A stretch of DNA of 64,000 nucleotides from Eremophila alpestris peregrina (lineage: Eukaryota > Chordata > Aves > Passeriformes > Alaudidae), in NCBI GenBank assembly GCA_009792885.1, contig WMCF01000029.1:6466000-6529999 (forward strand), given 5' to 3'. The notes beneath the pieces are model-generated. The model saw nothing but the letters and a program-made list of their open reading frames with translations, made no database searches and was not told the origin of the DNA. Shown here piece by piece: positions 1-13,000 of this stretch. Both the position numbers and the translations under genes were made by a program. Position 1 is the stretch's first letter. Every line of letters begins with the position of its first letter.

Positions 1-946
1 AAAGATTCATGCCTCACCTATCTCAAATACAGGAGCAGAGAGTATTTTAGTGGAGGGAGTACAGTCTTCTGCTCTTTCAAATGAAGTGGGGTTTTTTCAC
101 CAATTTCACTTCATTGTAGTACATACTTAATATCAGTATCTACTGAGTTTTTATAAGCCAGTCTTGTCAGCTTGACTGGTTAGTCTAATGTGCATTGAGC
201 CCCTTTTGTCTAATGCTTGCAAATCCATTAGTAGAATTAGTGATTACACTGAGAAACTACTCAGCTTAATATGCCCCTGGCTCCATTAACTTCATCTGGG
301 CTTCAGCCTACAACTTGTAAGTATTATGCAGTGAATGCAGGATTGCAGTACAGTTCACAAGTACAGATGAGTCCCTTCACATTAGTTCTTTAATCTGCTC
401 TTATCTGGCTGATACTCACCCAGTGAGACTGAATGCCTCTTAAATTCCCATCAAGGTGGATAACTCACTTACTCTTCTCTGTCAACTTGTTTGACTCAGA
501 CCCCGAGTCCTCATAGATCTTCACAAGCACTGTGCTGGTGGGCACTAAAAAACAAACAGGAGTACTCTGGGGGAAGAAAATGCAGCAATACCTTTTATCT
601 CAGCCTTGGATTGGGAAATGTTTTTGCAGTGAAAATGTGGACAATTTGACATTCATGTATTTAAAGATTTTGATGACTCAGCTTTTTATTGAAAAAATTC
701 AGTTTCAAGTACAGCCATACATCTTCATATAGGAAATTGAAACCTATCTTGTTTCCATGCATAGCTGGGAAATTGATTTTATTATTATGTATTCTGTGCT
801 CCTTGGCTATAGGAAATGTATGAATTTTGTTTAATCAGTTTCTATTTTGGTTTCACAAATGATGTTTTGAATCGCAATGAAATGGGCTTTGTAAAGCCTT
901 TATATTTTGATACATGGAGAACTGAAAGATAACTTTTCTTGCTTAG
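1..946 (+). other. MYZAP: MYZAP intron (partial)
   Basis: AT-rich sequence upstream of the first recognised exon. I saw no exon matching the preceding MYZAP coiled-coil segment and no recognisable repeat. Confidence 0.75.
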
Positions 947-1032
947 GAACGTCACCAGCTGCAAAAACAACTTGAATTAAATGAACTACAAATATCTGGA
1001 GCAAAATCTGAAAACAACTCTGACAGTGAAAG
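947..1032 (+). CDS. MYZAP: MYZAP coding exon (first seen in window)
   Basis: Acceptor ...gcttag before 947 and donor gtgaga from 1033. The 86 bases enter in phase 0 and give 28 codons plus AG of a split Arg codon. They start ERHQLQKQLELNELQ and end NNSDSE-R. This is coiled-coil sequence aligned to the human segment beginning ERHQLQ and ending SDKER. The middle of the exon (SGAKSENN) is the less conserved linker. No earlier MYZAP exon is visible in 1-946. Confidence 0.88.
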
Positions 1033-4000
1033 GTGAGATATGACTTGCCTGTGGAACTTCTACTATTGCCAGGAAACTTCAGGGGTTTATTTGTTTCTGT
1101 AGACATCTGAATTTTGCCTTTTCTGACTTTAAAACTGCAGTCTAGTAGGGATTGTCCATCTGAACATAGGTTTATTCACATGTAAAATATCAAGACAGTT
1201 ATTTTTTGCAACAAAGAACACCTTTGTGTATCTTTTCTGAAAAATTGTTTGCGAAGTTGTGCCAAGCCCATTGTAGATACAACAAGAGTATGATCCTGAC
1301 TATGAATACTTTCACTATCTAAACTCAAAGGTTTATATGACACTGCTTGAGTGGGTAAAAATGAATTATAACTGAATAATAGTACTTGATTACTACTTAT
1401 GGTTCTGTGGCACCCAGAAATTCCGTTTTAAGGTTTTGGGCGTCCTGCTGTTCTTTGGGAAGCATAAACATAAAAGGAGGTCCCTGCTGAGAGCTTCTCA
1501 GTGCCTGGTATTGATCTGTGACCAGCTTCTCTGGTTTCAGGGTAAGAATGGCTTTTCACAGCAGCCTGTTAAAATAATAACTTCAAGGGAACAGATGTCG
1601 TTCGCATACAACACAGAATATGGAGATGAAAGATAATTGCTGTTTTCTTTACCTCTGAATAACACAGACTCTTCTTGCTTCAGTGAATCCTTTTTAGTGT
1701 GAAAAGTTACACTGCAGTAAAAGGGTAAAGGCAGGGGTTTGTGCAGTGCAAGCAAGCTCACAGTTGCAATCTGTGCTATGCAAGCAATGAATCTGTGTTC
1801 AGATGATGCTGGTTTATTCCTAAGTTGTCTTTACCTGTCTGTACCTTATCAGACACTTGAGCTCCACCTTAAGGAAGAATGTCTGTTTCATTTCTCCATT
1901 GCTATCAATGCTTAAGATCCTGAATCTTCCAATGAGATACAAAATATGTGCTACAATTGCAATCTAAATATAAATTAAGGTTTTGTGAGACCTTGATACG
2001 CACAACCGAAAAACCTACAGCAATGCTTTGGATTTTTTGAGTCCTTGTCAAAGTGCTGCAGTTACAGTTCTGCAGAGTACTTCACTGTTAGTAGAGACTC
2101 TTTTGGGGGGAAACAGCATACAATTCAGTCATTCACTGGAATCATGTCTTACAGTTTGCCATCTGCTGCTTTGTCTTAGAATGGTTTTTCTATTTGCAGC
2201 TCTAACAGTTTTTTTTTTCTGCTGTGCACAGACCAAGATGAAAAAAGCCTTTTTGTTTTTGATTCCCCTCCTCCCATTCTCAAATTCTGTCCAGTCCTGA
2301 ACCAAGGAGTACAGCAGTTTATTTTGTAAGCAAGCAATTGCTTTCTTTGACAAATTTTAAGAATTGGACATTCAGATAAAAATGGAGACTCCCACAGCCA
2401 AAGAAACAAAAAATTATGGAAAAGCTTCACTCCTGTTTCCTTGGATATTCTAAAGCTACTTTTCTGACAAGCTGCCAAATCAACCTGTGGCAGGAGTTCT
2501 GCAGGAATTCACTTTCTGTATTAAACAGATTTGAAGAAATGCAGAATCTATCTGAAGAGTTGTATGCACAAATTTAAACCATTCATAGCATGGAGCAGTT
2601 AATACTATTCCAGTCAGCATTCTGCTGCTGTTGGCAGCTCTGCCAAATTCTTGACTCAAGGCTCCCCTGCAGTAAGACAGCTTTGAAAGCAGACCTGCTT
2701 CCTGGCTGTTGTTTAGCATACATTTCCAAAATATTTGCAGGTAGTAGTAAGTCAGGCTAAATGTGTCTCTGAAGCTAAAGGTCTAGTTGTCTAAAAGCCT
2801 TTCACTACAGGAAAACACATCTTGAGATGAGTTTTGTCACATTGTTTAATTGTTGGCAGTTCAGGCTCTTGAGTAAGCATATCAGTATGCAAGACAAAGG
2901 TGAGATAACTCGGGTGGAGATGGCCCCTTGGACTAAGATCCCATTAAAATGTACTTTGGACAATTTGACATCTGTCAGTGCAATTTGACTTGCCTGTCCT
3001 GATTTATGGTGGATTGTGGGGGTTGTTCCTGTTCTGCTCATACTGCATAGCTCCCCACTTACAGGCTTGATTCTTGCATGTTTTGCCAGGTCCCAGCATT
3101 TGGAGGAGGTAGCAGCCAGCCTGAGAGAGAGGATCAAGCATCTGGATGACATGGTCCACTGCCAGCAGAAGAAAGTCAAGCATATGGTTGAGGAGGTGAG
3201 ATGTAGTAAAACAACTCAGAGTCTTTGGGGAGCACTGATTCTTTTAGTACATAATCCAATGAGAACTGTGTTCTTTGTGCAGTTGCCTTATGCCACCTTT
3301 GTTACAGTGCAAGTTGAGTTAAGCATCTGGAGCCAGTGAAGCAGAAAGAGTAGATGAAAGCAGTTTAATCCAGTGGCTTTGGGTTATATACTGTGATCTT
3401 TAGGCTGACACTAATTCTGTATCTATCCATGGGTGTTCAGGAACTGCAACACAACTTCCAGCTCAGTTTGACCATTCAGAGGGGTACCTCTGATGTAATG
3501 CAGTCATTAACAGCCTCCTTCCTGTGCAGAAGTGGAAGGCAAATCTGACCTTTATTGTTTTGTTCTCCTCGTTTTGGGAGATTTTGTTTGGGGCTTTTTT
3601 TTGTTTGTTTGATGTGATTCCTCACAGGAATAGGTGAGCACAGTTTTTCACTGCTCATCTCTTCTTACCCTGGTCTGGGAACATCATCTTAGCTGCTGAC
3701 ATTTGCTGGATAGATGCTTTAGGTTACAGGCTACCTGTGTGTCAGGAAAGTGTTCTGCAGTCAGAAGGCTGTAATTGCAAACATTTCTGTTTCTCCAAGT
3801 GGAAAGAATGACTGGGAATGGGAATGGGAAATAGATGAGTTTAAATTGGAGCTTTACAAAGCTGACTGACAGCTCTATTAGATGAGCCTCCTACTGCACA
3901 AAGAATGGGTGTTCATGAGATACTTTGATTTGTATCTGGACATCATACATCATACCCTCAAGACATCAAATGTTTAGAAACCACTCAAATCTAAGACATT

Positions 4001-7000
4001 CTTTCTGCATTCACAATGTGCTATTACAGGATTTCTGATTAGGCATGGAGATGTTCCATTTTTATCAAGTTTGTATTTATGTGTATTTATGTATGCTTTG
4101 TTTTGTAAGATTGTAAGATTCTGATGCAGTCCTGTATGATCAGATGTGTGATGCTAAGTGTCTTTTACACAGAGGGATTAAAGTTCTTCTGTGTGTCAGA
4201 CATATCAAGTCTTGAAGTTTTGGTTTTAGTTTAATTTGGCATTATCACTGTTTTTAAGCATCCTAGCTGATCTAAAACTGAATTTACAGTCTTTATACAA
4301 TGGTATTTTATTAAGGAAAATTTCTCCAGTCCAATAATCCAATCCATCTAATTAATGGATTATGAGAACAATTATTTAATCTGTTTTGTACATCTGTACA
4401 CCAGACATTGTATTAAGAGCTTTTTCTGTCAGTTCTAAAGAAAAGCTCTAAAGGATTTGTGATACATGTGGCACCCTGAATGAATCTAGTAATACATGAG
4501 GATGGTGGTCTAAATTTTGCCCCTTATTATTAAATACATTTTAAACTTCTGGTTGTAACTTGACCTCTAGTGGGCTGCATTGGTATAACAAGTCCTTTCA
4601 GCTCCATGTTTTGTTTTGGAATAAAACCACATATAAAGCTTGAGCCAATGATTGTGATTTCTTTAATATTAGATTTAATGGGTGAATTTAGTTTGTTAAT
4701 TCCTTGTAATGTATCTCTGCCTTCATATACTCAGAAAGCCCTCAAAGCCCTCTAGACCATCTGGTTATCCTATTTATCAAGTGTTAGGTGACCAAGTCAC
4801 TACTTAATTGTCAAACATGTCTGCTTCTAACATCTGTCTGACTGCCTGCTTTTCAGACTCAGTTAAAATTCTGTCAGTCTTGACTACAACATAGCCATAG
4901 GGTAGATATTTTTGCTCTCTCCTTTAGTCCCTGTGTGTTTTAATTTTTATTTTAATTCTGCTTCCTTGAGAACTGCATGAACACTATTTTTTCTATCTAT
5001 ATTTTCTATCTATATTTTCACTAGTGAGCTAGCTAAAGACTCCTGTACCAGAGGTTTGATCAGGTCAGGTGGTACCAAATACATCAGGCATTTAATGTCC
5101 AGGGCTTTGTTGCTTAATTTTGTGCTATTTGTTGCTTGTGTTTGTACTGTGTTTGAAAAAATATCCATAATATAGTTGGCATTTCCTGTTTTAAACTGGA
5201 CTCTTAATTAAAGGCCTAAAAATAGCCCCTTTAATAATGTAGAGAACAGTAGCTGTTCACCATGGGGCATTGATAAAAAGAGAAAAAGCATTGCACATAT
5301 GTATGTCCTCAACTATCCAAGCTCCTCATGATTTTGTGCTTTTCTCTACATAGCATTAGATAAGTATTTTTTGGCTCATTTTAAGCAAACACTTGCTAAC
5401 CATGCCATAGAAGCTGAAAAACTGGCAACAAAAATATTGAAAATGAAATGCTATCTGAAGAGTCTGCTCTGAAGTCAGGTTAAAAACTAGTGAGCAGCAG
5501 CACTAAAAATATCTGCTAAAGTAAATAGGGAAGATTGCACTACTATTTCAGTCCAGGAAGATATGTTCATCAGGGTATATTTAAACACACATCCTCCCCA
5601 CACTAAATTTAACTGATTGCAGAATGTAATGGCAAGGAATATCAAGAAAAGTGTCATGAAAACCTGCTCTGTTACTCAGTATTGCCATATTTTCATGGCT
5701 GGTACCAGGTATTATAATGATATTGTTAACTTGCATTTAAAAAATTGAGAAAGAATAACCAAATAATTCAAAAGCTGGAAGTCTTGCTTTCTGAGACACT
5801 TAGCTTCTCTGTGGCAGTCAATAGAGTGAGAACAGGCTAACCTGGGAAACTCAGGGGAGAAATGGGAAGAAAGTAAGTAGTCAGCAGTGCTTATGTTAGA
5901 AGGTGAAACAGAGCTACTGTATGAGCTGCTGAGTGAGAAAGCCCAAACTTGCTTGACTACACGATGAGCTTTGTTTAGTATTAATTCATATACTGGACAC
6001 AGATCTGAAGTATAAATAAGGGGTTTACTCTTCCAGTGTAAATCACAAGGAGTTTATGCTGTTACCATCTCCAGTTCAGAGAAATTGGAGAAATGAACAT
6101 CACCTTGAAGGGATGCTGAACAAACAAGATACACTGCTTCAAACTCATATGGAGAACTGTCAAAATTGGACAAGTACTGAGATGAATCCCCTGGCTGGAA
6201 AAAATCACAAAATAGATTGCTCTTAAGCCCTTTTTGGGAAAGATGACAGATTGTTTGCAAGTGACAGATGCAGGGCATTCTGTAAAAGAACGGCAAGCAG
6301 CCAGGAGGAAGTGAAAGAGAAGCTTTGTAGTGGAGCTTTGTGATGCAGCAGGCAACTCTTGACACCTCTGGTGCTATTTTGATGGCATTTAAAAATGTGT
6401 TAGGAGGTGGTGGTCAGTTCTAACTTAGGCATGAAAGGGGATGCTGGCAGAGAAGCACCAAGTGTAGGAGGCCAAGGGGGTAAAGAGTATTGACACCTTC
6501 CTCTTCAAAGATCTCATCATGTGGTACTGAATGCAATGGTTATGTGATCTAGGGAACTGAGCCCAGGCAGGGGAGAACACTCACAATTCTGTGTGCTTGT
6601 ACTCCTTAGCGAAAAACAAAAAAAAAAAAACAAATACAAAAACAAAAAAGCTCCTAATTTTTTTCCTCAAAAAATAAATCCTTCCATCTCAGGCATTAAT
6701 AGAACCTTTTTCAACTTGATCTGGTCAAACCAGTCATAAATTAAATAGAAGCACAGAAAATAAATTTTAGAAGAAAAATAAATGAAATAAATGGAAGAGA
6801 TAAAATGGAAGTTTTCTGGAGTTGGTGACCTTCAACATCTCTGTGTGTTAGCTCTCATGCACACACATTTTTCATCCTCATAGAGATTGTGAGAGTAAAA
6901 ATTGCTGCTCATTAGTGCACCAGCTGAGCAGAGTTATCCTGCATAGTCTTAAAGCCTCGTGTTCTCATTAGAGAGAGATTGCAGATGATTTATGGCTGAC

Positions 7001-10000
7001 AGATTTATCCCTGTGCTGAACTTGTTTGTTAAACAAATCTATTAGTTCACAGCTTAGTCTAGTACATTTTAAATGTAGTGCTGGCAGTTAAAAGTGCAGG
7101 ACTTGAATCTGGCAGGTGTTTAGAAACACAGCCCTTTTCTCATGCTATTTGTACATGGCAGGTTTTCACAAACGAGTGAGGAGAGACAGATGGCCAGAGT
7201 GGGTCACCCAAGGCTCAGAGTTTTTAGCCCTTGCCTTTGTAGCTATCTTAAAGTGTGGCTGGGCAGAGAGACTTGCAAAGGTAATGCAGGAAAAAGACAG
7301 TTTGATGAGAGGAACAATTTGCAGGGAGGCTCAGAGGTGAAAGGCAGAGGCACACACACTTCAGGCCCTTGCACTAAGGAGTTTCCCTTGCAGAGATGGG
7401 ACAGGCAGATGCAGGCACAGAGGCACCACAGGAGGGCACAGGAAGCTGCTACCACACTGTTCCCTTCAGGGCTGAAATTGCCCTTGTTCTGTGAGAGGGG
7501 TAAAAGCTTCTCTTCTAAGTATCTATCTGATGGGTCAACCAGTTCATCCTGTCTGTGCCACTGAATGAAATAAGACTTTCATGTAGGATAAATGAAATAC
7601 AAAACATAGATTTTTAATTAGCAAAATAATTATTTTGTGGCTTGATCTCAATTTCAAGCCTGGAGAGATTTAAGAGAGATTTAGTTTTGAGATTTATACA
7701 AGTCACTTTGAAATGGATTGCAATTTCATTGCACAGTAAGCTTATTTTATATGTAATGTTGTTTCATTGTTGAGAAGTAGAAGGGGGAAGGAAATCAGCA
7801 TTTATCTTTTGTAAGCAAAGCGAGGGGGTTGATGCAGATATAGGAAACTGTTCTGAGAGGGTCTGAAGAAAAAAGGAGATTTGATTTCATGGCAAGAAAT
7901 TATCTACAGAACTCAGATTTCACATGAAATTCCCCTAACTACTGAATTGAACTGTCTCTAGGTCATGGCCCATGAGCTGTTTTCCAGCTTTAGTCCCAGA
8001 TTCGTTGGATAATAAATGGTGACCAGACACCAGGGAGAAGCTGTCTCCTGTTCTGTTGGGGAAGATACTTGCATGAAAGGACAAAGTGCTAATGAACAAA
8101 TGATATCCCAAATACAGAAGGTACTTTGTATTGCACAAATGGGGTATAAAAAGAAGAATTTTTTCAAAAAAAGACTTAAATATCTGAAAACGTCTGTATG
8201 AAGACACCCCAACTTCAGATATACAGTAAAATGTCCCTCTTTTAATATGGAAGAGCGTTTTCAAGATCAAGTAAAAGAAGCCACACAGAAGTACAGAGGA
8301 GAAGATGGAATTACCAACAACAGACGCCAAACTTTTATTAACCAGAATCAGCATTGCATAGTACCTACCATAAAAACAAAACAACAAGAATGCTGAACAA
8401 GAGATGTAGAAAGTGAAACCCACCTTGGGAACTTGGAAGAAGAGGATAAAGGACAGAACATGAATAACTTGCCACACCCTCTTCCCCCCTGCCCAGTACA
8501 AGTGTTTGGCATTCCTGAGCAGGCTTGAGCAAGCAGTACATTGCTTATCTGCTGGCAGAAGTAGAATCACTGCTGGTATTTGGCGAGAGGGTTTATAGAT
8601 GCACAACATCAGCACTCTCAGCTGGGAATTGCCAGGCCAAATCATCAATTAGAAACTTGCCCATTACTGAGGAAGTGCTTAATGAGGTGGGTTGATGTGC
8701 AGACAATGAGTTTGTAACTCGTTGGGACATGTCAGCCCCCGCTTTAGCAATACATGGACACCAACCACTGGATAATGTGTTCATAGAGCTCATTCATTTA
8801 GGAAGGTCTCTCTGTTGGTGCATTAACCTAAATCTGGCTGTTGTTATTTTTTCTATAAATGCAATGTGAGTTTTAAAATACAAAAGTATGGATAAATTGC
8901 TCATGTGATTTAAGAAGGATTTAAAGGCAAAGGTGTACATTCCTATGCACTGTATCATGCTCCCTGAAAAAGTTTCAACTCTTGTCTAGCCTCTCATAAA
9001 TACCAGTTAAGGTCCAGTGAAATACAGGACTGAGGAAAATCCTGTTCTCCCTGTACAGCAATTACCTCTGAGAGCTCAGGCTGGTGTTGCAATGTCTTGT
9101 CTGTCTTGTTTTGTGCATGCTGTGTAGCATCTGTTTGTCCTGTGTAGTCATATTTCTGACCAGTTTGTTCGTGTCTCTGTATCTGTGTTACTGATGCCCA
9201 GTCCATTAATGGTAGATGAATAAGGAAAACATGAGTATACTTGAATAATATGATACTTAAATATATTAAAACTATGTTCTGGTAAATATTTTAAACTAAT
9301 GGATTTTAAATATTTTAAACTGTTAAGTGGTAAATGATGACTGAGTTTACCTAAAATCTGTTCCAATCCAGGAGATCACTGTACAGTTTAATGCCTCCAA
9401 ATCTGTGTCTGAGTTACACAGAATAAAAGAAAGTTTCCTATTTCAGGCTTTCTTTGTAAAGGCTCTACATTTAAATACAATTTTAGTTTTCTCTCAAGAT
9501 GCTTTTTCCTTCTGCTTTAATAGCTTTGTAATTCTGTTGACTTTTCATTCTAATAGCATTAGTGATATATCCAGCATTTCTTTCGAGACTCTTCCTTTTA
9601 GGTCTTGCAATTCTCCAATTCTCCTCTTGACTGTTCTTAGATATTCTGTCCATGAGATCAATTTAATGCTGTTGAGTCTTACCTTTCACTTTCCATCTTA
9701 GGGGAGCAAAGTTTAGTTGCTTGGTGGTGCAGGAGAAAGTCAAAGTGCAGCTCCTCCTAGAAAGTATTTACACAGTCCATTCAAGTACTGTAACAATTGT
9801 TTGGTATTTGGAGAATCTGTGAGGTGCAGCAGTGAGAAAAAAAGGTCTTCATTGATGGGATGAAAAAGAAGAATTGAATTTTCTGGAAGATGCAGCAAGA
9901 TAAAGTGACAATCTGGAGATTGAGACAGTTTGAGAAATGACCTCAAGGTTTCAGAAGGAGGCAAAAGCACAGAGGTGGTAACAGCAGCAGGGCAGAAACA

Positions 10001-13000
10001 GGGATGAGAGATCTTAAAAAGAAGTGTGTGACCATATTAATCCTGAGTCAGAGGATAAATTCAGGGTGATTCACATTCCATGTTGGACCTTACATGCTGA
10101 TTCAGATCATTAGAAATTGCAGTGGGTATGTGAAATGCAAGCTGCACACCCAGCACCACTGGCAGGGAACTTCATGGATTGTGCCAGGATGGGGAGAGAT
10201 CAGGTGCCCTTTCTCTGCCTGCAGGGAAATGCCAGGGATTGAGGTGGGGTGGCTGAAGGGCTGAGAGCAAGTGATGCCCCTCAGCTGCTGGTAAACCAGA
10301 TAAATTACAAACTGGAGCTTGGGCCTTGTAGCTTTTCTCTTCTCAGTTTTGGAATAGTCAGATGTCTCCCAGCTGGAGAAGGGAAAGCAGCAACAATGGA
10401 TATAGTGGGTTGGGGGAGGCAAGAGAGAATGAAGTGGTGGGAAGAAGGGTGGCTGTGTGCCCCAGGTGTGCTTAAGTCACATAATTACTGCTAGCAGAAC
10501 TGTTTTGAAAGCAATGAGTAGGTCATTAATGTAACTGATATTTCTAACTAGGCTGTCATGTGGACATGAAGGTTATTGAAATACTTGTAGAAATGTGGAG
10601 TCTTAACAATGTAAGTCAGGTCAAGAATGAAGTGCTAGGGAAAGTCTGTCTGGACATTTCTGGAGAAGGTTGGAAGACAGAGCCTGAAGGATGTACCTGA
10701 ATAGTGCTTGTAGAAAATCATGAAGAAATCTGAGAGGGTAGTTGTGCAATAGCCAGGTTTGGGAGCAAGTTGCTGAGTTCAGTGAGCAGAAATTCTGAGG
10801 TCTGCAGACACAGCAAGGATGAGGTGGATTATAGGCTGTGGGCACTGACCAAAGAAAACGTAGGAACATCTTGATGATAATTTTATCCTGGAGTCAATCC
10901 AGAAATTGCTTGGATACAAGAGTCAGTCCATAGAACTTGAGAGTCTTTGGCTTGCACTGATTTGTTTCTGACCATTCTGGCCTGACTATTCAGGTCACCA
11001 CTCAGGCCTGGAGCTGACCCATCTTGCTTCTCCTTTTCTCCTCCTTACCTTGTATTTAACCCAAAGTCAAAATCTATTGCTCTGTCACCTCCTAGTTGTT
11101 CTCTTGCTTTATGCAGCTTCTAGAAACAAAGAAACTCTCAAGATGTGGATTATTAAATAATTACATTAATTGGATAACTTAAAATATAGTAATATATTTA
11201 TATAATATCTTAGATTATATTAATTTTTTCTGGTTTTTCCTGGTTTCCTGTGACATACCCTCTCAAGGATTAATCAAATCAAGTTTTTCATTCCTGGTGT
11301 TGGTGGCATAAGATGATGTGTACTCAAGTCCTTATTCAGTAAATAAACTTATTTTCATAGTAAATTACTGTGCTGGGATGTGTCATCTGTGTCAGTCTCA
11401 CTGCGTTTATTTCTCCTGAAATGTGTTTGGGGTGTGTGGCTGTGTCTGAGTTCCTAATGTTGAAAGATCCACCAAAAGGCTTTATAAAGGTTACACAATT
11501 CACACCTGATTATTCTGTAAACTGCATGGTCTGACCACTCCATTCTGTCTGACTGCTAGACTGAGACACAGAGCTTGTGATGACACAGCACCACATTCTC
11601 TGCAGAAAAGAAGGCAGATCTTAAAAATCCGGTGTCATTCTGGGGCAAGGGCATGGTTTTAATGGGTTCTGGCTGGTACTATATAAACATGTTACAGACA
11701 GGCTGGAGGTACTGTTGTGTATCTTCAGTCTGCTGCTCCCTAGAGCATCCTCACCAAAACCAAAATGTCCTTCTGGAGTTCAGTTCTGTGTTTGGAGAGA
11801 AAGCTGCTTGTCAAAGTCTTCATTTTTATATTCTCTGTTAGATTTTAAGGTGTCCATGCTCATCTTTGCCTTCAGACTATTCTAATTAAAATAACTCAAG
11901 AACATCTGTAGGGAGCTGTCTTTCTGTAGCCAATGTGAAAAATAAGCAAAACTTCAATTTTAACTTACACAAAATCTATTTGTACATGATACTTGGTGAA
12001 CATAATGGTTACTCTCAGTTTATTTCATGTCTTAGGATCTTCCTGTTATAGAATGAATATAAGTTAAGATAAATACCTGTGAAACACTAGAGTTTGGTCT
12101 TGCTTTTGAATGACAGACAATTTGATCACTTATTTGGAAACAGAAATATTTTGTGTTTGATGTAAAACCAGCCTAGGCAGCAGATGCAGTTGATTATTTT
12201 CAAGAACAAGCAAGAATGGCTGTGTGTCAGTGTGATCACACAGCTGTGCTTGGCTTTGGCCTTCTTTGTGTGGCACTGATTATTGGTGTTAGTATTATTT
12301 CCTAATATGCAGAGCAGGAGAACAGAATATTAATAGAAAAATCCACTTGAAAGTCCTAAGAGAACAGTTTATCTTTTCTGAAGTGGAGTTATTGGCAGGA
12401 CTGGAGCTATTGAACCAGGGAAGACACAACTGATTTAATTCATACTATTAAAGTTGTAATTAAAGATGAAGATTAAGGTATGTTCTAAGATTTTCTGAAA
12501 ATGCTACAAGCTTTGTGTTTCTGTGAGTTGAAAACTGAAATGATAATAGCTGTAGATGGCATGGGTAGTTTTTACATGGACTTTAGAAGAGGAAAAAAAG
12601 TAAATACCTGATTTTGGGAAAGATGGATGATGATAGTACTTCTGTATTCTGTAACTGTTCAGCCGAAAACACTGTAAGACATTTATGTTTTAGCTTTTCC
12701 AAGTAACAACTGATCATTGTGTTATATATCTGAAAGTCATGGAGACTAAATTAAAGTTCAGTTGGTATTACAACTTTCCATTTTTCAGTTCAATATGTGT
12801 ATTTGTTTTGCTTCTTTTTTTTTTTTTCACAGTTCTGTATGTTTTTGTTTAAATATTTTATAATTTCTAGCAGTAAGTTTTTGGGAGGCTGGTAGAACTA
12901 CTGTTGTTTTCTTTATTGTGCCTTGAGTATTTTAGCTTTCTCTTTTAGCAGGATGGGAATATTTCTATTAATCACTGTTTCCAGACGTGCTGAAAAATTT

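Noticed and set aside
8247..8396. 49-codon plus-strand frame with protein-like composition
   Set aside because: Short, without flanking splice sites or recognisable similarity, and opposite a longer frame; chance is the simpler explanation.
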